From positions 682,001 through 746,000 of the forward strand of contig CAVYEG010000006.1 of assembly GCA_963767565.1 (NCBI GenBank): 64,000 bases of DNA. Direction: 5' to 3'. A program made the translations under genes and the position numbers. A model generated the notes under the pieces. The model worked only from the letters and a program-made list of their open reading frames with translations, made no database searches and was not told the DNA's origin. Positions 15,574 to 25,990 of this stretch are shown piece by piece. The stretch's first letter is position 1, and each line of letters starts with the position of its first letter. Source of the DNA: Palsa-504 sp963767565. GTDB lineage: Bacteria > Actinomycetota > Actinomycetes > Streptosporangiales > Streptosporangiaceae.

Positions 15574-16179
15574 TCAGCTGGCAGGCTGGTAGGGGAGGAA
15601 GAAGCGGCGGAAGACCCGGCTCAGGGCCATCAGCGCGGCCCGCATGCCCAGGGTGAAGCCCTTCGCCGGGGCCGCCGTGGCGGCGGAGATCTGCTCGGCC
15701 GGCTCCCCACCCGCCTCCCCAGCCCCCTTCTCTATCCGTTCGATCCTGTTCTGCATGTTCACGGCGAAGTCGCGCATCAGCACGGCCGAGACGTCGGCGA
15801 TCATGCCGCGGCCGTACTGTGCCGCCGCCCCCGATAGCTGCAGGTCCTGGCTGACGCCGACCTTGGTGCCGCGCCCCGCGCGGACCAGCGTGGCCGTCAC
15901 CACCATGCTGGCCTGGCCGCGGCCCTTCTCGTCGGCGCCGCTGGCGTGGACGACCACGCGCTTGGCCGCCTGGTCCCGCTCGGTGATGTCGGCGGTGCCG
16001 GCGAACTGCAGCTTGACCGGGCCCATCCGGACGGCGACCTTGCCCTGGTACTTCTCGTCGCCGAGATCCTCGGTCAGCTCCGCGCCCGGCAGGCACGCCG
16101 CGACCTGGGGGATGTTGTCGAAGAACTGCCAGACCTTCTCGACCGGCTCAGCGACCTCGAACTCGTTCTTGATCAGCAT
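15574..16179 (-). CDS. coxG: CoxG, SRPBCC-family CO dehydrogenase accessory protein
   Basis: 201 residues. Residues 1-140 are a START/SRPBCC domain of the CoxG type (EVAEPVEKVWQFFDNI, ACLPGAE, KVAVRMGPV, YGRGMIADV). A linker leads to an amphipathic, basic C-terminal tail (MRAALMALSRVFRRFF, about 179-194), fit to lie on the membrane. CoxG anchors CO dehydrogenase to the membrane in Oligotropha, and, as I recall, a mycobacterial CoxG binds menaquinone and carries it to the enzyme. It overlaps the XdhC-YHS gene by 7 bp and is followed by five tiny membrane-protein genes. Confidence 0.93.
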   Translation of the reverse strand: MLIKNEFEVAEPVEKVWQFFDNIPQVAACLPGAELTEDLGDEKYQGKVAVRMGPVKLQFAGTADITERDQAAKRVVVHASGADEKGRGQASMVVTATLVRAGRGTKVGVSQDLQLSGAAAQYGRGMIADVSAVLMRDFAVNMQNRIERIEKGAGEAGGEPAEQISAATAAPAKGFTLGMRAALMALSRVFRRFFLPYQPAS

Positions 16180-17108
16180 CGGGTCTCTCGCTTCCCGTAA
16201 GCCTCAGGGTCCTTCTCGAACGCCCGGCGGCAGCCTGCGCAGCAGAAGTAGTAGTCGGTGCCGTCATACCGGACCGGCTGGCCTGACGCGGTGGCCACGG
16301 TGATCCCGCACACCGGGTCGGTGGCGTGCGCGGCCGCGGCAGGCGCCGGCGCCGCCTTGGACTGCACCAGCGCGCCCGAGGCCCGCAGCTGGACCAGTTC
16401 GGCCAGGATGGCGACCGCGATCTCCTGGTGGGTGGTCTTGCCCAGGTCCAGGCCGGCGGGCACCCGGACCCGGTCCAGTTCCTCCTGCGGCACGCCCAGG
16501 TCGGCCAGGTAGCCGAGGACCGTCGCCCCGCGGCGGCGCGACCCGACCAGGCCCAGGTAGGCAGGACGGGCGGCGACGGCCCGGGCCAGCACGTCCTCGT
16601 CGTCGTGGCCCTGGGTGGCCACCACGATCATGGACCGCTCGTCCGCGCTGTCCGTCGCGAAGTCCGGGCCCCGGACCAGGTCGGCCCGCCAGCCCAGCGC
16701 CCCGGCCAGGCTGACCAGCGTGCGGGCCATAGGTGACACGCCGATGATCACCAGGTGCGGGACGGGCAGGACGGGCTCGATGTAGATCTCCAGCGCTCCC
16801 TCGCTCTGGCAGGAGATCGAGATGACGGTCATGCCGTCCGGGACCGCCCCGCCGAACTGGTCCGGGGTGCCGAGCAGCAGCAGCCGCGCGGTGCCCTCCG
16901 CGATCACCCGCTGAGCCTCGCGGACCACCACCGGCTCGGCGCAGGCGCCGCCGATCCAGCCGCGCAGCTCGCCGTCGGCGGTGATGATCGCCCGCGCGCC
17001 CGGCTGGCTCGACGACGGAGGCTGGCGCCAGACCACGGTGGCCAGCGCGAAAGCCTGCCCGCCCCGGGTCAGCTCGTCCATCTCGGCCAGGACGTCCATG
17101 CCCTCCAT
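16173..17108 (-). CDS. XdhC/CoxF-type maturation protein fused to a YHS domain
   Basis: 311 residues from ATG 17108, which has GAGGG five bases upstream; a GTG at 17120 overlapping the coxL stop is an alternative. Residues 1-240 are an XdhC/CoxI family protein: an N-terminal domain (GGACAEPVVVREAQ) and a Rossmann-like domain (VPHLVIIGVSPMARTLV, YLGLVGSRRR, DLGKTTHQEIAVAI). These insert or protect the molybdenum cofactor of xanthine oxidase-family enzymes. Residues 263-305 are a YHS metal-binding domain (DPVCGITV, YYFCCAGCRRAFEKDPEAY; Cys267, 289, 290, 293). The fusion suggests metal delivery, perhaps copper for the Mo-Cu centre; that is inference. Confidence 0.88.
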   Translation of the reverse strand: MEGMDVLAEMDELTRGGQAFALATVVWRQPPSSSQPGARAIITADGELRGWIGGACAEPVVVREAQRVIAEGTARLLLLGTPDQFGGAVPDGMTVISISCQSEGALEIYIEPVLPVPHLVIIGVSPMARTLVSLAGALGWRADLVRGPDFATDSADERSMIVVATQGHDDEDVLARAVAARPAYLGLVGSRRRGATVLGYLADLGVPQEELDRVRVPAGLDLGKTTHQEIAVAILAELVQLRASGALVQSKAAPAPAAAAHATDPVCGITVATASGQPVRYDGTDYYFCCAGCRRAFEKDPEAYGKRETRC

Positions 17109-17116
17109 GACGGCCC

Positions 17117-19507
<2,391 letters not shown>

Positions 19508-19517
19508 GTCGCCTCCC

Positions 19518-20048
<531 letters not shown>

Positions 20049-20050
20049 GG

Positions 20051-20926
20051 TCAGGCTGCCCTTTCCGCCGTCGCCTCGTCACGGCTCAGCAGCCGCACGA
20101 CGAACGTGCGCACCATGTGCCGCTTGTACTCGGCGCTGCCGCGATGGTCGGTCCTCGGCCGCGCGGCCTCGGCCGCCAGGTCGGCGGCCTGGCCGATCCG
20201 GTCAGCGGTCAGCGGCCCGCCGGTCAGCGCGTCGGCGGCCGCGGTGGCGGCGATGGTGGATCCGCCCACCCCGGTCAGGCCGATGCCCGCCCTGGTCACG
20301 GTCTCGCCGTTCATCTCGAGCGCCACCGCGACCCCCACGGTGGCGAAGTCGCCGACCCGGCGTTCCAGCTTGAGGTAGCCGCCGGCCCGGGTGCCCCGGG
20401 CGGCCGGTATCACCGCCTCGACTGCGATCTCGTCCAGGTCCAGGACGTTCTGGAACGGGCCGGTGACGAAGTCGGCCATCGGGATGGCACGCATGCCGCG
20501 CGGGCTCCGGGCCATCACCGAGCCGCCGAGGGCCAGTACCACTGAGGCCCAGTCACCCTGCGGGTCGGCGTGGCACAGCGAGCCGACCAGCGTGCCCCGG
20601 TTGCGGACGATGGGGTCGGCGATCAGCGGCGCCGCCGAGGCCATGGTCGGCTGGGCGGTCTTGAGCAGGTCCGAGTGCTCGAGGTCGGCGTGCCGGCACA
20701 GCGCTCCGATGCGCAGGGTGCCGTCCGGGTCCGTCCTGTGGTAGTCCAGGCCGGGCACGTTGTTGATGTCGACGACCAGCTCCGGCGCGGCGAAGCGCAG
20801 CTTCATGAGCGGAACCAGGCTCTGGCCGCCCGCCAGGACCTTGGCGTCGTCCCCGCCGTCGTGCAGCATGCCGATCGCCTCCGCGAGCGAACGCGGTGCC
20901 TCGTACCGGAACCGCGACGGATACAT
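20051..20926 (-). CDS. coxM: Carbon monoxide dehydrogenase medium subunit (FAD)
   Basis: 291 residues from ATG 20926, preceded by AGGAGG at 20931-20936; the longer frame to 21046 is rejected. FAD-binding motifs AGGQSLVPLMKLRFA (about 32-46) and NRGTLVGSLCHADPQGDW are those of CoxM proteins. It receives electrons from CoxS and hands them to the quinone pool or CoxG-bound menaquinone. First of the three structural genes in the usual actinobacterial order M-S-L. Confidence 0.96.
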   Translation of the reverse strand: MYPSRFRYEAPRSLAEAIGMLHDGGDDAKVLAGGQSLVPLMKLRFAAPELVVDINNVPGLDYHRTDPDGTLRIGALCRHADLEHSDLLKTAQPTMASAAPLIADPIVRNRGTLVGSLCHADPQGDWASVVLALGGSVMARSPRGMRAIPMADFVTGPFQNVLDLDEIAVEAVIPAARGTRAGGYLKLERRVGDFATVGVAVALEMNGETVTRAGIGLTGVGGSTIAATAAADALTGGPLTADRIGQAADLAAEAARPRTDHRGSAEYKRHMVRTFVVRLLSRDEATAERAA

Positions 20927-20961
20927 GGAGCCTCCTGGGGTGGCAGGGAATTCGGCTGAGC

Positions 20962-21198
20962 CTAGGGCTTCGATTCCGGGTCCGGCACGGCCACCGGGAG
21001 CGAGTCCTCCTCTGGGTCGGGCCGGGGCTGCTGGTGCGGCGGCCACGGCCCCGCCACCGGCTGGCCGGCGACCTTGAGATAGTCGATCAGCTCGGGCCAG
21101 GCCCAGACGGTCGGGCTCTTGCCGGTCTTGGGCGCGTGCTCGATCAGCTCATACAGCCGGGGGTTACCGCGGCTGTGCCCGTCGGATTCAATTCGCAT
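20962..21198 (-). CDS. Small hypothetical protein before coxM
   Basis: 78 residues, stop 35 bp before coxM. The N-terminal part (NPRLYELIEHAPKTGKSPTVWAWPELIDYLKVAG) looks like a real soluble protein; the last third is Pro-rich. GGGAG lies about nine bases upstream of the ATG. No family recognised. If translated it is the first gene of the cox operon. Its start codon falls inside a perfect inverted repeat (21195-21207), which raises the possibility of autoregulation or of an untranslated leader instead. Confidence 0.5.
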   Translation of the reverse strand: MRIESDGHSRGNPRLYELIEHAPKTGKSPTVWAWPELIDYLKVAGQPVAGPWPPHQQPRPDPEEDSLPVAVPDPESKP

Positions 21199-21207
21199 AC
21201 CGTATGC
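21195..21207. promoter_or_regulatory. Inverted repeat at the start of the cox operon
   Basis: GCATAC-C-GTATGC, a perfect 6-bp inverted repeat with one central base. It covers the ATG of the 78-aa gene. It looks like a dimeric regulator site, for example of GntR type, but no such regulator is adjacent. Confidence 0.4.
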
Positions 21208-21236
21208 TCCCGGCGCTGGACAGCACTGACTTGCTG

Positions 21237-21252
21237 CGGTCAGTAATGACCG
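21237..21252. promoter_or_regulatory. Inverted repeat upstream of the cox operon
   Basis: CGGTCA-GTAA-TGACCG, a perfect 6-bp inverted repeat with a 4-bp centre, in the 141-bp gap between the LysR gene and the cox operon. Its place upstream of the operon and beside a LysR gene makes it a candidate activator site. A TTGACG reads on the minus strand at its edge. Confidence 0.45.
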
Positions 21253-21339
21253 TCAACATCATCCGCTGACCCGCACCGGCCCGCAATACGCGAATAAGCT
21301 GTTGCTTAAGGGCTCAGGAACCGGGCATCTGTGCAGCTC

Positions 21340-22299
21340 CTAGCTCCAAATCGTGACATAAACCGGAGGCCGGAAGCGCGACGGCGGGACCCCGCCGGCC
21401 GGGGCGCGCATCAGGTGCATGGCCTCCGGCGTGCCCAGGTAGCGGCGGAAGGAACTGGCCGACGGGCTCTGGTGCTGCCGTTCCAGCAGGCTCACGTGCC
21501 AGCAGGCGTCTATCCGGCAGCCGGGCAGGTCCACCCGGGACAGCTCGCCCCGGCGCAGCTGATGGGCGACCAGGTGCTCGACCGCGGGCGCGACGCCCGT
21601 CCCGTCGGCCGCGGCCGCCCAGGCCGCGGTCTGGTTGGGGAACACCCTGATCTGCTCCTCGGGAATGCCCAGGCCGGACAGCAGCTGGCCGGTCTCGCTG
21701 TCCGGATCGGTGCCCGAGGGGTCGGTGTACCACAGCCACTGGCGGGGGCTGCCCCGCAGCCGAGGCTGGCCGGCCGTCACGACCACCAGCCGGTACCTGA
21801 AGATGGGCTCGGTGACCAGGGGCAGCGCCACGTCCTCAGGCATGGTCTTGCTCAGGTCGCAGCCGATGGCGACGTCCGCCAGCCGGTTGGCGATCAGGAC
21901 GTTCATCTCCTTGGTCACCGCGACGCCGGCCGAGATCTCCACGGCGCCGCCGAACCGCTTGGTGAACGCCTCGGTGAGCGGGCTGATCACGAACTCGGCC
22001 ACGGTGGACGACGTCACCAGCCGCAGCTGCTCGGGCGCGCCCTGCGCCGCGCGGACCGCGGCGTGCGCCTCGGCGCCGAGCACGACGATCTGGGCGGCCG
22101 TGACGAGCAGCCTGGAGCCCCCGGCGGTCAGCTTCATGCCGACCGGCCCGCGGGTGACCAGCTGGTCGCCGAGGTGCAGCCGGAGGGCCGATAGGGCCTG
22201 GGAGACGGCCGATTCGCTGACGCCGAGCGCGTTGGCGGCGGCGGTCACCGAGCCGAGCCGGGCCACCAGGACGAACGCGTTCAGCTGGGTGAGCGTCAT
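21340..22299 (-). CDS. LysR-family transcriptional regulator
   Basis: 319 residues from ATG 22299 (MTLTQLNAFVLVARLGSVT); the longer frame to 22629 is antisense noise inside menD. Residues 1-60 are the winged HTH (AAANALGVSESAVSQALSALRLHLGDQLVTR), and the rest is a LysR substrate-binding domain (LRLVTSSTVAEFVISPL, DVAIGCD, TAAWAAAADGTGVAPA). It lies directly upstream of the cox operon in the same direction, so it is the likely cox activator, as LysR genes sit beside many cox clusters. The effector is unknown. It starts 103 bp from the menD stop. Confidence 0.9.
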   Translation of the reverse strand: MTLTQLNAFVLVARLGSVTAAANALGVSESAVSQALSALRLHLGDQLVTRGPVGMKLTAGGSRLLVTAAQIVVLGAEAHAAVRAAQGAPEQLRLVTSSTVAEFVISPLTEAFTKRFGGAVEISAGVAVTKEMNVLIANRLADVAIGCDLSKTMPEDVALPLVTEPIFRYRLVVVTAGQPRLRGSPRQWLWYTDPSGTDPDSETGQLLSGLGIPEEQIRVFPNQTAAWAAAADGTGVAPAVEHLVAHQLRRGELSRVDLPGCRIDACWHVSLLERQHQSPSASSFRRYLGTPEAMHLMRAPAGGVPPSRFRPPVYVTIWS

Positions 22300-22402
22300 G
22301 GCACTGCCAATTATCACGCACCTGCCGGGCGCTGACCGCCAGCGCGGTGCGCTCCTATGCTTCGTCCATGACCGCTGTCCGCTATGGCCCGGCCGCGTGG
22401 GC

Positions 22403-24157
22403 CTACAGCGCGGACCGGACGGCCGCGGCCGCCGCCTTGTGCAGCTGCTGGCGCAGCTCGGCGCCCGCCGCCCGGCTGGTCTGGGCCTCGACGACCCGCA
22501 GGCCGCTGCCCGCCAGGGCCTTGCCCAGGTCCTCGGGCTGCTCGAGGCGCTGGTAGGGCAGGCCGAACGCGGCGGCCAGCTGGTGCAGGCCGGCCCCGTG
22601 CGGGGTGCCGAACAGCCGCTCGAACGCACCGGGGAAGGCGGCCTGCTCCAGGGTGGAGAAGATCCCGCCGCCGTCGTTGTTGACCACGATCAGGCACAGG
22701 TCGGGACGCGGTTCATCGGGGCCGAGGGCCAGGCCGGGCGCGTCGTGCAGGAAGGCCAGGTCGCCGAGCAGCGCGAAGGCCGGGGCGCCGTGGGCCAGCG
22801 CGGCGCCGATGGCCGCCGACGTGGTGCCGTCGATGCCGCTGGCGCCGCGGCTGGCCAGGACGCGGATGTCGGCCCGGCCTACGGCATGACAATCAATATC
22901 CCGAACGGGCAGGCTGCTTGCGGTCCACAGCAGTGCTTGTTCCGGCAGCCCGAGGACCAGGTCCCGGGCCAGCCGCGGCTCGGTCAGCCGGTCGTCACCG
23001 TCGAGGATGGCGTCCACCGCGCGGCGCGCCGCGCCGTCGGCCCGGCGCCAGACGTCCAGCCACGGTGTCGCCAACCACGGCGTCGCCAACCACGGTGTCG
23101 CCAACCACGGCGTCGTCCCGGCCGGCGCCCCGTTCAGCCGGATGGCCGCCGCCACGTCGGTGGCGGACCGCTGGGGGTCGGCCCAGCGTCCGGGCCCCTG
23201 CCCGATGACCACATGCCGGGCCGCCGACCGGGCCAGGAGGGCCGACTGGGGGCGGGAAAGACCCGGCCGCCCGGCCGACACCAGTACTTCGGGCCGGTGC
23301 GCGACCGTGAATTCCTGCGTGGCCAGCAGGTACTGGTAGGCGGTCAGCGCATTCGGGCCGTGCCGGGCGCCGGACGACGGCTCGGCCAGCACCGGCCAGC
23401 CGGCCTGGCCGGCCAGCTCGACCAGTGGCGCCGCGTCGTAGTCACCGTCTCCGCAGACCACCACGCCGCGTTCGGTCCACGGCAGCTCGAGCCGGCCGGG
23501 CCCGGCGCCGGGCGGCTCGAAGCGCGTCCACGGTTTCCCGTCCGGCCGCCCGTCCAGGGAATCCGGCCAGTCCTGATCCCCGGCCGGGGATACGGGCCCC
23601 ACCGGGTCCGGGGTGAGCGGGTCACGGAAGGCCAGGTTGAGGTGGACCGGGCCGGCGAAGCCGCCCGCGCTGCCTGCGGCGTGAGCCCACGCCTGGCAGG
23701 CCAGCGAGCGCCAGTACGCGGCCGCCCCTGGCCGCCGTTCCGGCACGCCGGCCTCGCAGAACCAGCGCACCGCGCTGCCGTACAGCTTGACCTGGTCGAT
23801 CGCCTGGTTGGCGCCGGTGCTCCGCAGCTCGCCGGGCCGGTCGGCGGTGAGCACCAGCAGCGGCACTCCGGACTCGTCGGCCTCGATCACCGCCGGATGG
23901 AAGTTGGCCGCGGCCGTGCCCGAGGTGCACAGCACGGCCACCGGGCGGCGGCTGGCCTTGGCCAGGCCGAGGGCGGCGAACGACGCCGAGCGCTCGTCGA
24001 TCCGGACGTGCAGCCGGATCCGGCGCCGCTCGCCCGCGCCGAAGAACGCCATGGCCAGCGGCGTACTGCGCGACCCAGGGGCCAGCACTACCTCGCGCAG
24101 GCCGCAGCGGATCAGCTCGTCGGCGAAGGTCTCGCCGAACGCGGTGGCCGGGTTCAC
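22403..24157 (-). CDS. menD: SEPHCHC synthase
   Basis: 584 residues from a GTG at 24157 that overlaps the menC stop (GTGA). ThDP-dependent enzyme condensing isochorismate with 2-oxoglutarate, the second step of menaquinone synthesis. Motifs: VLAPGSRSTPLA near the N-terminus, HVRIDERSASFAALGLAK with the ThDP-activating Glu, VLCTSGTAAANF, LTADRPGEL, and the ThDP/Mg motif region near LLGDLAFLHD and NNDGGGIFSTL. An expansion of TPWLA repeats lies at about residues 348-366 between domains. Frame upstream to 24226 is not needed. Confidence 0.95.
   Translation of the reverse strand: MNPATAFGETFADELIRCGLREVVLAPGSRSTPLAMAFFGAGERRRIRLHVRIDERSASFAALGLAKASRRPVAVLCTSGTAAANFHPAVIEADESGVPLLVLTADRPGELRSTGANQAIDQVKLYGSAVRWFCEAGVPERRPGAAAYWRSLACQAWAHAAGSAGGFAGPVHLNLAFRDPLTPDPVGPVSPAGDQDWPDSLDGRPDGKPWTRFEPPGAGPGRLELPWTERGVVVCGDGDYDAAPLVELAGQAGWPVLAEPSSGARHGPNALTAYQYLLATQEFTVAHRPEVLVSAGRPGLSRPQSALLARSAARHVVIGQGPGRWADPQRSATDVAAAIRLNGAPAGTTPWLATPWLATPWLATPWLDVWRRADGAARRAVDAILDGDDRLTEPRLARDLVLGLPEQALLWTASSLPVRDIDCHAVGRADIRVLASRGASGIDGTTSAAIGAALAHGAPAFALLGDLAFLHDAPGLALGPDEPRPDLCLIVVNNDGGGIFSTLEQAAFPGAFERLFGTPHGAGLHQLAAAFGLPYQRLEQPEDLGKALAGSGLRVVEAQTSRAAGAELRQQLHKAAAAAVRSAL
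23060..23115. repeat. 15-bp tandem repeat inside menD
   Basis: Three full copies and one partial copy of CCACGG(T/C)GTCGCCAA, alternating T and C so that the real unit may be a duplicated 30 bp. The reading frame is kept, giving repeated TPWLA in MenD. Length may vary between strains. Confidence 0.85.
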
Positions 24158-25125
24158 GTGCGCTCCGGCACGGCCGGGACCAGGTCCGGCAGGAACCGGG
24201 CGGCGGCCGCGGCCCGGTCCCGCCACGGGCCCGGATCGGCCTCGAACCGGGCCAGCCGCGCCGCGTCGACGGCGGGACGGCGGACCGGCAGCTCTCCTGC
24301 CTCAGCCACTAGCGGGTCGGCGGTGACGTCCCCGGCCAGCAGCGACATGGTGGCCAGGCCGCAGGCGTAGGGCAGTTCGGGCAGCGCGGCGGCCAGCGCC
24401 ACCCCGGCGGCCAGGCCGACGGAGGTGTCGATCGCGCTGGACACCACGACGGGCAGCCCGCAGGCCTCGGCCACCCGCAGCGCGGGCCGGACGCCGCCGA
24501 GCGGCTGGACCTTGAGCACCACGATGTCGGCCGCCGCCGCGGCCCGGACCCGCAGCGGGTCTTCGGCCCGCCGGATGGACTCATCGGCGGCAATCGGGAT
24601 CTCGACGGCGCGGCGCACCTCGGCCAGCTCATCAAGCGTGGCGCACGGCTGCTCGGCGTACTCCAGTCCGAACGCCGCCAGCCGCCGCAGCATGCGCGCC
24701 GCCTGCGCGGGCTCCCAGCCGCCGTTGGCGTCGACCCTGATCTTGCCGGCCGGCCCGAGCGCCTCGCGGACCGCCTCGACCCGCTCGATATCCTCAGCCT
24801 CGGCCTGGCCGCGCTCGGCCACCTTGACCTTCGCCGTCCGGCAGCCCGACCCGGCGACGATCCGCATGGCCTGCTCGGGGCCCACCGCCGGGACGGTCAC
24901 GTTGACCGGGATCCGGTCCCTGACCGGCGACGGCCACACCCCGCCCGCGGACTCAAGGGCGCTGGCCAGCCAGCGGGCGCACTCCCGCGGCCCGTACTCG
25001 GCGAACGGCGAGAACTCCCCCCACCCGGCCGGTCCCTCGATCAGCGCTCCCTCCCGCACGGTCACGCCGCGGAACTTGACCGGCATCGGGATGGCGAACG
25101 CCCGCAGCCCGGCCCAGCCGGTCAT
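24154..25125 (-). CDS. menC: o-Succinylbenzoate synthase
   Basis: 323 residues from ATG 25125, overlapping the menB stop (ATGA). Enolase-superfamily dehydratase making o-succinylbenzoate from SHCHC. Visible: AKVKVAE with the catalytic Lys, RVDANGGW (metal Asp), EYAEQPC (metal Glu), PIAADES (metal Asp), VLKVQPLGGV with the second catalytic Lys. Order menB-menC-menD on one strand with overlapping ends implies one translationally coupled operon. Start fixed by MTGWAGLRAFAIP, typical of actinobacterial MenC. Confidence 0.94.
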   Translation of the reverse strand: MTGWAGLRAFAIPMPVKFRGVTVREGALIEGPAGWGEFSPFAEYGPRECARWLASALESAGGVWPSPVRDRIPVNVTVPAVGPEQAMRIVAGSGCRTAKVKVAERGQAEAEDIERVEAVREALGPAGKIRVDANGGWEPAQAARMLRRLAAFGLEYAEQPCATLDELAEVRRAVEIPIAADESIRRAEDPLRVRAAAAADIVVLKVQPLGGVRPALRVAEACGLPVVVSSAIDTSVGLAAGVALAAALPELPYACGLATMSLLAGDVTADPLVAEAGELPVRRPAVDAARLARFEADPGPWRDRAAAAARFLPDLVPAVPERT

Positions 25126-25952
25126 GGGCGCCTGGGGAACTGGGAGAAGTCGGGCTGGCGCTTCTGCTGGTAGGCGTTGCGGCCCTCCTGCGCCTCCTCG
25201 CTCATGTAGTAGAGCATGGTGGCGTCGCCGGCGAACTGCTGCATGCCGGCCGCGCCGTCGGTGAACGCGTTGAGCGAGCCCTTCAGCATGCGCAGCGCCA
25301 GCGGCGACTTGGCCAGCATCTCGCGGGCCCAGGCCACCGTCTCCTCCTCCAGCGCGGCCAGCGGGACGACCTCGTTGACCAGGCCCATGTCCAGCGCCTG
25401 CTGGGCGTCGTACTGGCGGCACAGGTACCAGATCTCGCGGGCCTTCTTCAGGCCGACGGTGGCGGCGAGCAGCCACGAACCGTAGCCGCCGTCGAACGAG
25501 CCGACCTTAGGCCCGGTCTGGCCGAAGACGGCGTTATCTGCGGCGATGGTCAGGTCGCAGCACACGTGCAGCACGTGCCCGCCGCCGATGGCGTACCCGG
25601 CCACCATGGCGATGACCGGCTTGGGCGTGCGCCGGATCTGGACCTGCAGGTCGAGCACGTTGAGCCGGCCCACGCCCTGCTCGTCGAGGTAGCCGTCGTC
25701 GCCGCGGATCTTCTGGTCGCCGCCGGAGCAGAACGCCTGATCGCCCGCGCCGGTGAGAATGATCACACCGATGCCGGGGTCGTCGCGCGCCACGTTGAAC
25801 GCGTGCGACAGCTCGAAGAGGGTCGTCGGCCGGAACGCGTTGCGCACCTCGGGCCGGTTAATGGTGATCTTCGCGATGCCCTCGGCCGTGTCGTAAAGGA
25901 TGTCGGAGTAGTCCTTCCCTGGTTCCGGGCCGGACCGCTGCCAGTCGATCAC
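25122..25952 (-). CDS. menB: 1,4-Dihydroxy-2-naphthoyl-CoA synthase
   Basis: 276 residues. Crotonase-fold enzyme that cyclises o-succinylbenzoyl-CoA. Motifs: NRPEVRNAFRP, FCSGGDQKIRG (oxyanion hole), AGYAIGGGHVLHVCCDL, and GPKVGSFDGGYGSW, typical of MenB rather than other crotonases. The GTG at 25952 is chosen because AGGAGG sits six bases upstream; an ATG at 25967 lies before that ribosome site. Divergent from menE with only 38 bp between, so the promoters must overlap. Confidence 0.96.
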   Translation of the reverse strand: MIDWQRSGPEPGKDYSDILYDTAEGIAKITINRPEVRNAFRPTTLFELSHAFNVARDDPGIGVIILTGAGDQAFCSGGDQKIRGDDGYLDEQGVGRLNVLDLQVQIRRTPKPVIAMVAGYAIGGGHVLHVCCDLTIAADNAVFGQTGPKVGSFDGGYGSWLLAATVGLKKAREIWYLCRQYDAQQALDMGLVNEVVPLAALEEETVAWAREMLAKSPLALRMLKGSLNAFTDGAAGMQQFAGDATMLYYMSEEAQEGRNAYQQKRQPDFSQFPRRP

Positions 25953-25990
25953 TCGTAACCTCCTCATTCCGGGTTCTAACCTTAACGATC

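Noticed and set aside
23060..23115. Possible CRISPR-like repeats
   Set aside because: The 15-bp units are directly adjacent without spacers and keep the menD frame, so this is a coding tandem repeat.
21635..24370. 911-codon plus-strand open frame
   Set aside because: Runs antisense through lysR and menD, with Arg/Gly/Gln-rich shadow composition.
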